Shown here: one piece after another, positions 1 through 7,838 of the stretch | Position numbering within the stretch: position 1 is the stretch's first letter | How the letters are laid out: each line of letters opens with the position of its first letter | Source: Furfurilactobacillus entadae | Lineage (GTDB): Bacteria > Bacillota > Bacilli > Lactobacillales > Lactobacillaceae | Direction of reading: 5' to 3' | Assembly (NCBI RefSeq): GCF_045862745.1 | Contig: NZ_BQXN01000018.1 | Span: forward strand, 1 to 46,523 | Length of the DNA stretch: 46,523 nt | Made by a program: the position numbers and the translations under genes | The notes under the pieces: model-generated | The model's database searches: none | What the model was told of the DNA's origin: nothing | The model's input: only the letters and a program-made list of their open reading frames with translations

Positions 1-102
1 TCCGGCAATGTGATATCTGTTTCGAACAGCAAGTTTTGAATCCATTCCTGTTAGATACGCTTCAACAGCAATGATTTTAGTTTCAATAGAAATTTTAGTC
101 AT
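1..102 (-). CDS. IS3-like transposase OrfA, N-terminal fragment (runs off window)
   Basis: The first 34 codons of a protein beginning MTKISIETKIIAVEAYL are read on the minus strand from ATG at 100-102 and run off the window edge. The pattern of a short basic start, an 'ETK..AVEAYL.G' helix and a following '..NRYHI' helix is that of the helix-turn-helix domain at the start of IS3-family OrfA (IS150-like) transposase subunits, which bind the element ends. The fragment at the other end of the window (46388) starts in the same way. A stem-loop lies just upstream (109-138), as is usual at the left end of these elements. Whether the element is intact cannot be seen. Confidence 0.6.
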   Translation of the reverse strand, partial: MTKISIETKIIAVEAYLTGMDSKLAVRNRYHIAG

Positions 103-108
103 AAGAAA

Positions 109-138
109 ACCCCGAAAGTTTGTTTCAACTTTCGGGGT
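109..138. repeat. Stem-loop at the left end of the IS3-like element
   Basis: A perfect 12-bp inverted repeat (ACCCCGAAAGTT at 109-120, AACTTTCGGGGT at 127-138) with a 6-nt loop sits 6 bases in front of the transposase start. IS150-group elements often carry such a hairpin overlapping the left end, where it limits read-through transcription and translation of the transposase. Its core is nearly repeated inside the structure at 19651-19719. Confidence 0.55.
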
Positions 139-304
139 AAAGGTCAGAAGCCACGGTTGCGTCCCCTTTTTTATGGAAAAGGCGTCACAGGATTCATAAA
201 GGCAGGTTAAGAAATCCTAAAAGAATGAAATAAATGTGTAATTTTTGTAATATAGATGTAATATAAAGGTATAGAAAGCGAGTCAGACGTTTGGAGGGAT
301 TACC

Positions 305-814
305 ATGAAAAAGCAATTATTAAAAATGACAATCATGGGTGTGTTAGCAGTTGGGGCGATGGGTGTGTCCGCAATGCCGGTCGTTGCTTCCGGAGCAATT
401 CCAGTAATGACCACACACGTTGTTTCAAAATCACAAGCAGTTAAAACAACGACAGAGCAGACGACGTTAACGACGGCACAAAAGCAGGCACTCATCTTAA
501 TGAATGCTGGTAGCGCTGCTCAACAATTGACGGGTTATTCCTCCTTAAACGTTGTGACGCAACAGTCACCGTGGGCGGTTAGTGTTCCCGGTGATGATAA
601 CCAAGAATATGTCTTTAACACACCGGGTGGGCTGAGTGCACTTGGGTACACGATTACCGGTGACACCGTTAACCTATATCATTTCCCATCCGCAGCGGAC
701 GCAGGCTGGGTCAACACACCGATTGCTTCATTTAGTTTAAAGGCAGCAACAACGACTGTTCAAAATGACGCCAATGCTTGGCAAACGATGCAGACGCTAG
801 CAGAAAAATTCTAA
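305..814 (+). CDS. Secreted hypothetical protein
   Basis: A 169-residue protein with a clear Sec signal peptide: two lysines at the N-terminus, a hydrophobic stretch to about residue 27 and a likely cut after 'PVVAS'. There is no lipobox cysteine, LPxTG anchor or further membrane segment, so the mature chain of about 140 residues is probably released or loosely surface-bound. After a Thr-rich linker (residues 45-60), the body has a 'YVFNTPGGLSALGYTITGD' stretch followed by 'VNLYHFPS', which looks like a small beta-rich domain. I do not recognise a named family. ATG at 305 follows TTTGGAGGGATTACC, a good ribosome binding site. It is a single gene, closed by the terminator at 834-877. Confidence 0.75.
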   Translation: MKKQLLKMTIMGVLAVGAMGVSAMPVVASGAIPVMTTHVVSKSQAVKTTTEQTTLTTAQKQALILMNAGSAAQQLTGYSSLNVVTQQSPWAVSVPGDDNQEYVFNTPGGLSALGYTITGDTVNLYHFPSAADAGWVNTPIASFSLKAATTTVQNDANAWQTMQTLAEKF

Positions 815-833
815 AGGACTTGTTGGCGTAATC

Positions 834-877
834 AAAATCGCTTAACGTTTTGACTTCAAAACGTTAAGCGATTTTTT
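834..877. terminator. Bidirectional terminator
   Basis: A 20-bp inverted repeat (AAAATCGCTTAACGTTTTGA and its complement) with almost no loop and T runs on both strands serves the converging genes at 305-814 and 876-1232. Confidence 0.85.
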
Positions 878-1232
878 AGTGGCGATGTGGTACAGGTTCA
901 GTGATTGAATAAAATTGACTTTTATCAGAGAAGTCAGCCATGTAGGAACCGTTCAAACCGGCACGGTGCCCCATGACCCCCAGATTGATGATGAGTGTCT
1001 CTTGATCCGTTGGAAAATGAATGCGACCTGCGAGTGAAACACTGCGGATGTAATTGACCAAATGATTTAATAACGCTTCCGGATTTTTATTGGTTGGTAA
1101 CGTTTTGTAGACTTGTAACAAAACATCTGTAATATCCTGCATTTCAGCAGACTGATCTTTACGTGAATAAAGTAAGTTGTAAAGGTCATCAATTGTCTGT
1201 TGTGCTTCAGCGATAATTGTTTTTGAATCCAT
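876..1232 (-). CDS. Bacteriocin immunity protein, enterocin A (EntA_Immun) family
   Basis: A 118-residue cytoplasmic protein. Immunity proteins of class IIa bacteriocins are four-helix bundles that protect the producer from its own pore-forming peptide by acting on the mannose-PTS receptor. The evidence is the family's central helix pattern ('VLLQVYKTL', then 'LLNHLVNYIRSVSLAGRIHF') and especially the C-terminal signature 'GHRAGLNGSYMADFSDKSQF', which closely follows the end of the enterocin A immunity protein. The C-terminal tail (YSITEPVPHRH) is longer than usual. GGGGGAG stands 5 bases before ATG. No bacteriocin precursor with a double-glycine leader is seen nearby, so this is an orphan immunity gene, probably giving cross-protection. 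Confidence 0.85.
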   Translation of the reverse strand: MDSKTIIAEAQQTIDDLYNLLYSRKDQSAEMQDITDVLLQVYKTLPTNKNPEALLNHLVNYIRSVSLAGRIHFPTDQETLIINLGVMGHRAGLNGSYMADFSDKSQFYSITEPVPHRH

Positions 1233-1270
1233 TAATTTCTCCCCCGAGATAATGTGTTAGGCACAAGCTC

Positions 1271-1300
1271 ATTTTACAGGTTCAGATCAGGAACATGCAA
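1271..1300 (-). promoter_or_regulatory. Promoter of the immunity gene
   Basis: Read on the minus strand, TTGCAT (1295-1300) and TAAAAT (1271-1276) are separated by 18 bases and lie about 40 bases before the immunity start codon. Confidence 0.5.
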
Positions 1301-1307
1301 ACCTATT

Positions 1308-1323
1308 TGTTTCATGTGAAACA
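1308..1323 (+). promoter_or_regulatory. parS-like site 1 (TGTTTCATGTGAAACA)
   Basis: This 16-mer differs at one central base from the ParB (Spo0J) binding site consensus TGTTTCACGTGAAACA of low-GC Gram-positives. The same 16-mer recurs on the minus strand at 5334 and on the plus strand at 27862, with a close relative at 34970. Confidence 0.6.
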
Positions 1324-1437
1324 AGATCGTTGGCTGACAAACACTGACCTCTTTTTGAGTGGGGTGTGTTAAACAGATAAGTGATAACAGTTTATCTAAA
1401 AGAATAATATTTAACTAGTTAACCTATTTGGCGTAAA

Positions 1438-1862
1438 CGAGTACCGCAAACTGAGAACATAAATGAGTCGATTGAATCATTAGGATGGAAGCGTGATTTT
1501 TACCCGGCAAATTGAAGCCATGATTTTGCCGTTGAGTGTGGTTGGTGAAAATGAATGCGAGGACAGCTCGTTGATCAGGATAGAAAATTACGCATTTAAA
1601 GTGAATGATTGTTTAGGAAGGCTCGACGAAAAAGAAAGTGGTTCGGGAGATTGGTCCTAGCCGATGGTTGATGAAGCCAAAAATGCAATCTACTAAACAA
1701 GGACGAAAATCGCGCCTGAATCCTTTTTGGTGGTCGCAAGATCATTCGAAAATTCAGCAACAAAAAACGCTTCAATCGTTTGTGCCACAACGGATTGACT
1801 TTGCTGTAGAAAAACAAGAACGTTTCTTAGCCGATGCCGGATTTCGGCCGGTGTGAAGACCA
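1438..1862 (+). pseudogene. Decayed coding stretch of unknown origin
   Basis: The gap from 1324 to 1925 holds no convincing gene. Two short overlapping plus-strand reading frames, 1493-1660 (GTG start, about 55 codons) and 1638-1856 (about 72 codons), have no good ribosome binding sites and no recognisable domain, but together look like fragments of a gene broken by frameshifts. I cannot name the ancestor. An alternative is non-coding DNA with chance reading frames. Confidence 0.25.
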
Positions 1863-1925
1863 ATATTCAGTCTTCCGATTGGAGTCAGACCATGTTAACG
1901 CAAGCAATTCTATTTCCCGGGGAAT

Positions 1926-1981
1926 AAAAAGACCGTTAAATTATGTTCCGGCGAAAGACACATCATTTAACGGCTATTTTT
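1926..1981 (-). terminator. Terminator of the nitroreductase gene
   Basis: On the minus strand, a CCGTTAAAT arm (1965-1973) pairs with its complement at 1933-1941, and T-rich sequence follows. It lies just downstream of the stop codon at 1984. Confidence 0.55.
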
Positions 1982-1983
1982 GT

Positions 1984-2709
1984 TTATGACTGTGGTAGTG
2001 AAAAGCCCTGAGCTTTCAAAATGGTGCCAATTTCATCTCGGTGCTTTTGGTCAGCGCTCAGATGATGTTGGACAAGACTGGTGAAAGTCTCTATCCGTGC
2101 GTTTGCACCGCGTTGTTTATAGTAATCCGTAATGGCACGATCGTACTGGGCCAGCACGGCTGGGTCAAACGTTGGATACGTGTTTTCGCCGACAACAAGT
2201 TCTTTAGGTAACCGGGGCTTTTGATCAGGATCGCTATCAGGAACCCCCACCATTAACCCAATCAGCGGAAATGTATGCTTAGGAAGGTGGAGTAAATCAA
2301 TTAGCTGTTGAGGATCATTTAGAATACTCCCCAAAACAACGCCACCAAGACCATTTTGCTCAGCGTCGGTGAGAACGTTTTGAACGGCGAGGGTTGCATC
2401 AAATGCACCGGCCAAAAAGGCATTCCAATTGGTAAAGTTATGCCCGTCTTGATCTGTTGTTAAACGGAGATCCCGGTTTGTATCAACGACGAAAATGAAG
2501 AGCTCACCGTTGGGCTGGAACAATACTTGGCTCCCGCTAATGGTGGCAATGCGTGCACGAAGCTGTGGGTCTGTAATGCGAATGAGTGTAAACTCCTGAA
2601 GAAATTCACTGGAAGAGGTGGCTTGGGCCACAGCTTCCAACCGTTGATAATTGACGGCGACTGGTTTAAACCGGCGAAGGCTGCGGTGGTTTAATGCAGA
2701 TGGTTCCAT
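1984..2709 (-). CDS. NADPH-dependent flavin oxidoreductase, nitroreductase (NfsA/FRP) family
   Basis: A 241-residue FMN enzyme that transfers hydride from NAD(P)H to nitroaromatics, quinones or free flavin in the cytoplasm. The N-terminal 'NHRSLRRFKP' holds the conserved arginine pair that binds the FMN phosphate. The middle 'GLGGVVLGSILND' followed by 'PLIGLMVGVPD' is the nitroreductase core that contacts the flavin, and the extended C-terminal helix region is typical of the NfsA/Frp subgroup. Length fits that group (about 240-250). ATG at 2709 is chosen because GGAGG stands 8 bases before it; upstream in-frame codons add 15 residues with no family match. It is transcribed alone. Confidence 0.85.
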   Translation of the reverse strand: MEPSALNHRSLRRFKPVAVNYQRLEAVAQATSSSEFLQEFTLIRITDPQLRARIATISGSQVLFQPNGELFIFVVDTNRDLRLTTDQDGHNFTNWNAFLAGAFDATLAVQNVLTDAEQNGLGGVVLGSILNDPQQLIDLLHLPKHTFPLIGLMVGVPDSDPDQKPRLPKELVVGENTYPTFDPAVLAQYDRAITDYYKQRGANARIETFTSLVQHHLSADQKHRDEIGTILKAQGFSLPQS

Positions 2710-2791
2710 GAGAAGGCCTCCATAACAGGTGTAATGCGAGTAGTTTAGCACCACAACGTGGACTAAACAATATCAAAACGGAGAACGCCAG

Positions 2792-2834
2792 AAAGCCCCG
2801 CCATGTTGACTTAGCGCAACATGGCGGGGCTTTT
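2792..2834. terminator. Terminator of the exporter-padR unit
   Basis: A 17-bp GC-rich inverted repeat (AAAGCCCCGCCATGTTG and its complement) with an 8-nt loop and a short T run on both strands lies just beyond the padR stop. Confidence 0.85.
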
Positions 2835-2844
2835 AGTGAGAGCG

Positions 2845-3378
2845 TTATTTTCCGTCAGGATGATCGACCAGCCACTGGGTGAAAAAATCGATCTTCATTT
2901 GGCTTGCCTGGATGCCATAGGCGAAAGCCAGTTTTTGACCAGCGGACATAATGCGGTCATGGTCTGGTAAGTAAGCATCAAGGCGTTCTTGAAGCATCTT
3001 CATTTCCGCTGTTTCTTGGCGGATCTTTTCCTTAACGAGGTCAGAGATCTGTTTTGGATCAACAAATTCACCAAACATTAAGCGGGCCAAAAAATCTGAT
3101 TTGATGCTCTCTGGTTCCACGGGTGCCGCCAAGTAATTTGCGAATTCCTGCTCACCAGCGGGGGTGATGGAAAAGACGTTTTTGTCGGGTTTGCCTTCTT
3201 GTGGAACCACCTTCTTGGTCACTAAGCCATCCGCTTCCAGTTTGCGAAGGGCAGGATAGACCATCCCGGCAGAACTGTCGAAAAAGAAGGTGAAGCTTGT
3301 TTGAAACATCTGGGTAATGTCATAACCAGTCTGGGGACCGGATTTTAAAATGCCAAGAACAATGTGGCGACTTTTCAT
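2845..3378 (-). CDS. PadR-family transcriptional regulator
   Basis: A 177-residue DNA-binding repressor. The N-terminal winged helix (residues 1-80) carries the PadR pattern 'HIVLGILKSGPQTGYDI' and 'GMVYPALRKLEADGLV'; the C-terminal part, rich in Glu, Lys and Leu, is the dimerising helical domain of the longer PadR subgroup. PadR proteins commonly repress a neighbouring multidrug transporter and let go when a hydrophobic compound binds, as LmrR does. The gene lies 48 bases downstream of the DHA2 exporter on the same strand, so it is probably made from the same message and controls its own promoter. ATG at 3378 follows AAAGGAGTT; a TTG nine bases upstream is less likely. Confidence 0.88.
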   Translation of the reverse strand: MKSRHIVLGILKSGPQTGYDITQMFQTSFTFFFDSSAGMVYPALRKLEADGLVTKKVVPQEGKPDKNVFSITPAGEQEFANYLAAPVEPESIKSDFLARLMFGEFVDPKQISDLVKEKIRQETAEMKMLQERLDAYLPDHDRIMSAGQKLAFAYGIQASQMKIDFFTQWLVDHPDGK

Positions 3379-3426
3379 GGTTGGCAACTCCTTTGGTGAA
3401 TTAAGTCTAGCTTAGCATAAACAACG

Positions 3427-5166
3427 CTAGTCTGCTTTGACGTCATGGTGAATCAACGCCTGATAATCATGGCGCCGGTAGAAGATGAACCCAACGAAGA
3501 TGAAACTAATCGTGATGGGAAAGGCAGAACGGTAAAGGCTAAGAAAGGCCTGACTGATGAGCGTATGTGTATGGGTTGAAATGTGGTTGCTGGTCTGTTT
3601 GATGATGTGATTATTATTGGCAACCGTGGTCGTTACTTTTTGGGTAACGGCAGTTTTAATTTTGGGGCGAATGATGGTCTGCTGGGCAGCGGGCAGTTGA
3701 TCAACATTTGCCTTGGCAATTGCAGCTGTCGTTTGTTGCCGAATAATGAGCGCTGCTTGTTGTTTTGAAATCCCACTTTCCTGATGATGGGTGGTTGAGG
3801 CACCGGTTCCAGTAAAGTGTTGGTGTGTTGCAGACAGCATTTTAGTTTTAACGTTTTGCGGTAACGTTGTTTGATTGATTTGATTTTGGGCTTGGTGCCA
3901 AGCAGTTGTTTTAGCGGTACTGATGTTACTTGTTAACAATGAAACGAAAATGGCAACGGCCAGTACGTTTCCGATTTGGCGCAAAACACCCATAACGGAT
4001 TGTGAAGCAGTCAATTTTTCACCCTCGAAATCAGAGGCGGCCAGGACAGTAATCGGACCGATGACAACACCATAGCCAATGCCCAACAACATTAATCCAA
4101 GTAAGGTCTGCCAATAATGAGCCGGATTCATGTAACCAAGAACAGCATAACCGGCTGCCATGGCGATAAAACCACTGGTGATAATAAGGCGTGGACCAAA
4201 ATGCTCAATAAGGTTTCCAGCAATGGGTGAGGTCAAAAAAATCATGAAGGACGCAGGGGTGACCAATAGTGCCGCAACAAGCTCTGTCTTATTTTGAACC
4301 TGGGTGAAGAAGGTGGGCATGATGACCATAACGGCGACCAATAACAACCCAGCAAGAATCACGGTCAGGGCAGCGCCAGAAAATTGACGATCGGCAAAAA
4401 GATCCAGCCGCACCATGGGTGACTCAACCCGCGATTCCAAGAGAATGAAACCGACGAAAGCGACGATTGTGAGAACGGCCAGACTGATGATTCGTGAACT
4501 GGTCCACCCCCAATCAGTTCCTTGCGTTAAGGCCAATGTTAGTGAAAACAGTGTCACCATGAGAAGAATCATGCCACCAAAATCAATTTTGGCGTTAATC
4601 TTTGTTTCGTTGCGAATGGGTAGTTGAAGGACGACACCGACAAAAGCAATCAAAAGAAGCGGTAAATTAATGTAGAAAACCCACCGCCACCCCAGAAATT
4701 GGGTGACAACGCCACCAATCGTTGGCCCTAATGTTGAAGCTAATCCTTGGGTTAAACCGATGGTAAGTAAGGCAGTTTTCCGTTTTGCCTGGGTGGTGGA
4801 AGCGATGGCGATGGTCATGCTGGTTGGGAAAATAATGGCAGCACCAATACTTTGAATGCCCCGGCCAATGATTAAGGTGGCCGGAATGCCTGCATTTCCT
4901 GAAACAAATGAGCCGATGGCAAAGGTGAGAAGACCAATGAGGTACACTTTGTTTCGACCAAAAATATCTGCCAACCGTGCTAACGGAATGGTTAAAACCG
5001 CAAATGTAATGGTGTAAATGTTGAGGGCCCACGAGAGCCGATCGAGGGAAACGTTCATGTTACTTTGGATGGCAGGCAGCGCAATGTTCATGACCGTGGT
5101 ATCGAGCATACACAAAAAGGTGCCAATGCACATTGTGAGAATAAGGAGCATTTGTTTGTTTTTCAT
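3427..5166 (-). CDS. Multidrug MFS exporter, DHA2 (14-helix, EmrB/QacA) family
   Basis: A drug/proton antiporter of about 579 residues in the cytoplasmic membrane. Visible motifs are the motif D1-like start 'LDTTVMNIALPAI', motif A 'ADIFGRNKVYLIG', and motif C 'GLASTLGPTIGG' of the drug:H+ antiporters. The hydrophobic profile fits 14 helices. Between the last two helices lies a hydrophilic stretch of about 120 residues, rich in Gln, Asn, Thr and His, probably an external loop. It is the first gene of an apparent exporter-padR operon. ATG at 5166 is chosen because the family starts with MKNKQ-type ends, but its ribosome binding site is weak; ATG at 5184 in the same frame is possible. Confidence 0.88.
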   Translation of the reverse strand: MKNKQMLLILTMCIGTFLCMLDTTVMNIALPAIQSNMNVSLDRLSWALNIYTITFAVLTIPLARLADIFGRNKVYLIGLLTFAIGSFVSGNAGIPATLIIGRGIQSIGAAIIFPTSMTIAIASTTQAKRKTALLTIGLTQGLASTLGPTIGGVVTQFLGWRWVFYINLPLLLIAFVGVVLQLPIRNETKINAKIDFGGMILLMVTLFSLTLALTQGTDWGWTSSRIISLAVLTIVAFVGFILLESRVESPMVRLDLFADRQFSGAALTVILAGLLLVAVMVIMPTFFTQVQNKTELVAALLVTPASFMIFLTSPIAGNLIEHFGPRLIITSGFIAMAAGYAVLGYMNPAHYWQTLLGLMLLGIGYGVVIGPITVLAASDFEGEKLTASQSVMGVLRQIGNVLAVAIFVSLLTSNISTAKTTAWHQAQNQINQTTLPQNVKTKMLSATHQHFTGTGASTTHHQESGISKQQAALIIRQQTTAAIAKANVDQLPAAQQTIIRPKIKTAVTQKVTTTVANNNHIIKQTSNHISTHTHTLISQAFLSLYRSAFPITISFIFVGFIFYRRHDYQALIHHDVKAD

Positions 5167-5188
5167 GGTAATCACAGCTTTCATATTA

Positions 5189-5246
5189 ACAATTATAGTA
5201 TAAAATCTATGGTTCATACTATAATCATCAATACTATAATTGTCAA
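5189..5246 (-). promoter_or_regulatory. Exporter promoter with three copies of ATACTATAAT (likely PadR operator)
   Basis: On the minus strand, TTGACA (5241-5246) and TATAGT (5218-5223) have an ideal 17-base spacing. The region holds ATACTATAAT at 5216-5225 and 5231-5240 on the plus strand and once inverted at 5192-5201. The outer pair forms a perfect 13-bp inverted repeat (ACAATTATAGTAT 5189-5201, ATACTATAATTGT 5231-5243). Copies overlap the -10 and the promoter spacer, a fitting place for repression. Binding by the neighbouring PadR is inferred. Confidence 0.6.
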
Positions 5247-5267
5247 TATAAAATTTGATTTAAAAAA

Positions 5268-5317
5268 AGCGCTTTTACCAGATGCGGAGTTGTTGGTGAG
5301 CATCTGGTAAAGCCGCT
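5268..5317 (-). terminator. Terminator of the merR gene
   Basis: An inverted repeat of about 18 bp (AGCGCTTTTACCAGATGC with one mismatch) around a 14-nt loop, followed on the minus strand by a run of T. It separates merR from the exporter promoter. Confidence 0.75.
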
Positions 5318-5333
5318 TAGGATGAAATGATGA

Positions 5334-5349
5334 TGTTTCACATGAAACA
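5334..5349 (-). promoter_or_regulatory. parS-like site 2 (TGTTTCATGTGAAACA on minus strand)
   Basis: The identical 16-mer to the site at 1308, here on the minus strand. It overlaps the last codons of merR, encoding its Cys-Phe-Met end and the TGA stop at 5338-5340. A regulatory site inside coding sequence is normal for parS. Confidence 0.6.
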
Positions 5350-6228
5350 TTTGAATGATAAACGTGGCCGTTCATTCATGGTGATTAAATGAATTCCTTT
5401 TGACGGCGTTATTTGTGACGGAGCAAGTTGATACTCAAGCCGAACTTTTGCGGTTGTGGCCTCCGCAAGTCGAATATCTTCATTCATGTTAATTTGCCAA
5501 AGCTTGTCATTTACAGTTAACTGATGAGCGACTAAGTAGTGTCGAAGCAAATCAATGCCGTGATTAATGGCAGTGTCAGTTGTCTTTGTTTCAATGGCTA
5601 AAAAGTCACCAGCAGGTCGGGTTATGGTTTCGACAAAATCATCGTTAATGACGCTTGTTGCCTCTTTAAGTAACTGAAAGGGGCCATTTTTTGACGGATG
5701 CGGGTCAAGGGGCGGAACCGTTAATAAAAAACCTGAGCATTTGCCGTTAATGAGGACTAAGGGTTCTAGGTGCTGATAAAACGTTGTAAAAGCTTCAGCG
5801 ATTTGTTGAGGTGAACATTCTTTGAGGATCGGTGAAAACCAAAACAGTTGTGCGACACGGTGGGTAATGTATGGGTGGTCGTGGAGCACCGGATCGCTGG
5901 CAACAATGCTCTGATGTCTGGTGGTCAGTGATTGTTTGATCTGTAAGAGATCATGAATCTGGTCATCAATCCGAGATTGTAACTTATCCAGGAGCTCGTT
6001 TGGTGATGTTTTGTTTGTTGATGGGCTAACCTGTTTGATTTCACTGAGCGAAAGGCCAAGGCGGCGGAGGGTCAAAATGAATGAGAGTTTATAAAGCTGA
6101 TCATAATTGTAGAAGCGGTAGCCCTCTTCATTCGTCAGCGCTGGTTTAAAAATATCCTGTTGATCATAAAGAATTAATGTCCGACGGGTGGTTTGTGCAA
6201 GCTTCGCAAATTCGGTGATTTTAAGCAT
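5338..6228 (-). CDS. MerR-family transcriptional regulator with effector-binding domain
   Basis: A 296-residue activator. Residues 1-70 are the MerR winged helix ('ITEFAKLAQTTRRTLILYDQQD', 'GYRFYNYDQLYKLSFI', 'LRRLGLSLSEIK'), next comes the dimer helix (about 75-115), and the rest resembles the GyrI-like ligand-binding fold (BmrR type) of drug-sensing members. These proteins bind between a too widely spaced -35 and -10 and twist the DNA when a ligand is bound. Exactly such a promoter lies in front of the divergent quinone reductase gene (6251-6281), so that gene is the expected target. ATG at 6228 follows GGGAG at 5-base spacing. Confidence 0.85.
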   Translation of the reverse strand: MLKITEFAKLAQTTRRTLILYDQQDIFKPALTNEEGYRFYNYDQLYKLSFILTLRRLGLSLSEIKQVSPSTNKTSPNELLDKLQSRIDDQIHDLLQIKQSLTTRHQSIVASDPVLHDHPYITHRVAQLFWFSPILKECSPQQIAEAFTTFYQHLEPLVLINGKCSGFLLTVPPLDPHPSKNGPFQLLKEATSVINDDFVETITRPAGDFLAIETKTTDTAINHGIDLLRHYLVAHQLTVNDKLWQINMNEDIRLAEATTAKVRLEYQLAPSQITPSKGIHLITMNERPRLSFKCFM

Positions 6229-6250
6229 AATTTCTCCCAAAAATTGATGG

Positions 6251-6281
6251 TTGACTGTAACCCAACGTTACAGTTTATGGT
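6251..6281 (+). promoter_or_regulatory. MerR-type promoter with 19-bp spacer and operator dyad
   Basis: TTGACT (6251-6256) and TATGGT (6276-6281) are 19 bases apart instead of 17, and the dyad CTGTAAC-N5-GTTACAG (6255-6273) fills the spacer. Both are hallmarks of MerR-activated promoters. It points at the oxidoreductase starting at 6312. Confidence 0.8.
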
Positions 6282-6311
6282 GAATAACATCAAGTGAGGG
6301 AGGATTTTGAA

Positions 6312-6905
6312 ATGAATCAAAGCGAACAAGTAACGATTATTTATGCGCACCCGTGGGACGGAAGTTTTAATCAAGCAGAATTGACGACCGTAAAAAAGCG
6401 CCTCGATGAACGGAAACAACCCTACACGGTAATCAATTTAAATGCGGATGGTTTTAACCCGGTGATGACACAAAGCGATTTGTCCGTTTATGGGCGTGGC
6501 GACTACAAGGATCCACAGGTTGCTAAGTATATTGAGATCATTAAAAAGACGGATAAAATCATTTTGCTGTTTCCGTTATGGTGGGCGGGTATGCCGGCCA
6601 TTTTGAAGGGCTTTTTTGACAAAGTCTTTTTAATGAACCGGATTGTAAACTTTGTCGATCGAAAAGCAGTCAGTCATACAAATGTAACCGGCGCGCTTGT
6701 GTTGACCACATCTCAACTGTCAAACGAAGAAATGGCCGTTGGGTTTGATGGTGCCATTGAACGGGTTGTCAATTATCCGTTGGCCTCAGTGGGTGCAAAG
6801 CAAATTACGTGGCATAACCAGGGCGATATTCTTATGAAAGATCGGCCTGCCTTAGCAGCTTATCTGGAGAAAATTCCGGGGTTTGTGGACGACTTGTTAA
6901 ATTAG
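6312..6905 (+). CDS. NAD(P)H quinone oxidoreductase, flavodoxin-fold (MdaB/KefF-like)
   Basis: A 197-residue cytoplasmic flavoenzyme. The start 'VTIIYAHPWDGSFN' is the phosphate-binding loop of the Flavodoxin_2 family, 'IILLFPLWWAGMPAILKGFFDKVF' is its flavin/quinone contact segment, and length is typical. Members reduce quinones by two electrons from NAD(P)H, avoiding radical formation. The gene is divergent from a MerR regulator and is preceded by a MerR-type promoter, so it is probably induced by a toxic quinone, aldehyde or metal. ATG at 6312 follows GGGAGG at 8 bases. A shared terminator follows at 6947-6983. Confidence 0.87.
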   Translation: MNQSEQVTIIYAHPWDGSFNQAELTTVKKRLDERKQPYTVINLNADGFNPVMTQSDLSVYGRGDYKDPQVAKYIEIIKKTDKIILLFPLWWAGMPAILKGFFDKVFLMNRIVNFVDRKAVSHTNVTGALVLTTSQLSNEEMAVGFDGAIERVVNYPLASVGAKQITWHNQGDILMKDRPALAAYLEKIPGFVDDLLN

Positions 6906-6946
6906 AAAACAATGAGGATTCGTCCTGATACCCAGGGTTGTATCTA

Positions 6947-6983
6947 GCAAAAAAGCTCATCCAGATTGGATGAGCTTTTTTTG
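6947..6983. terminator. Bidirectional terminator
   Basis: A stem of AAAAAGCTCATCCA with a 3-nt loop and its complement, and T runs on both strands. It lies between converging genes ending at 6905 and 7015. Confidence 0.85.
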
Positions 6984-7014
6984 CGTGAAAATTGGTTCTT
7001 AGATAACGGCGGCC

Positions 7015-7482
7015 TTAATTTGCCGTTTTGGAAAGCCATTCAACAATGTCACGCGCGGAAAAGGCATCGTAAACGAGTGTTTGGTTGTTAAAGACGATTT
7101 CAACGAGGGGCAGGTTCTCATCAAACTTAGTGGCCACGGTTTGTGTGAACCACGTGGTCACGTGAACTGGGTCGGCATTAGGCAACGTCAAATGATGAGA
7201 AAGAAGGTCAGCTGGCTTTTGCCACACGGTCACTGCGGCGTGCGTCTTGGACTCAAAGCTAGGATCACTGATCAATTCTTCAATTAAAGCTAACGCGGAT
7301 AATTGTTTATTAATTTGGCGCCGATCAGCAACCAAACTTGCTAATTCATCAAGATCACTATCCGTGGCGTAATTTCTAAGAAATGTTTTGGCGGTGTTTC
7401 GGTAAGAAAGATAACGGCGCCGATCTTTGTGGGTGTCATTATATTTCTTTTGGGCGAGTTTTTGAGCATCACTTAGTGGCAT
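7015..7482 (-). CDS. Hypothetical protein
   Basis: A 155-residue soluble protein with no signal peptide or membrane helix. The N-terminus (LSDAQKLAQKKYND, then RRRYLSYRNTAKTFLRNYA) is strongly basic and helical and resembles the 'DAQKxAxxKY' opening of small lactobacillus DNA- or RNA-binding proteins; the middle is a leucine- and alanine-rich helix, and the C-terminal half has mixed strands with several acidic residues. I do not recognise a named family. AAAGGA stands 8 bases before ATG. It is transcribed alone, towards the terminator at 6947-6983. A nucleic-acid role is only a guess from the basic N-terminus. Confidence 0.65.
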   Translation of the reverse strand: MPLSDAQKLAQKKYNDTHKDRRRYLSYRNTAKTFLRNYATDSDLDELASLVADRRQINKQLSALALIEELISDPSFESKTHAAVTVWQKPADLLSHHLTLPNADPVHVTTWFTQTVATKFDENLPLVEIVFNNQTLVYDAFSARDIVEWLSKTAN

Positions 7483-7838
7483 AAAAAAGGTCCTTTATTT
7501 TGATTAATGTGCGTTACGGTCAAATAGGAATCGTGACAAGAATATTCGGAGATAGCGAAAATGAAACAAGTGAAACGGAGAAAATGGCCGTTTGAAAATA
7601 AATTTAAAGTGACGATGATTAACAGGGTCAGTAGTTAATCTGGTAGAGTTAAAGAAGATTAATAAACGGAATTAAAAAAGCGTCTAAAAATTTTGAACGG
7701 GCATTTTTGGCTCTAAAAATTTTAGGGATTCACAATAATTTTAGCACGGATTTTTCGTTTCGAACGGGTTCGATTTTGATTCCACCGAACAAATTTGGCT
7801 GATGATCGCAACCTCATTTTTGGATGAAAAAACGCCGC

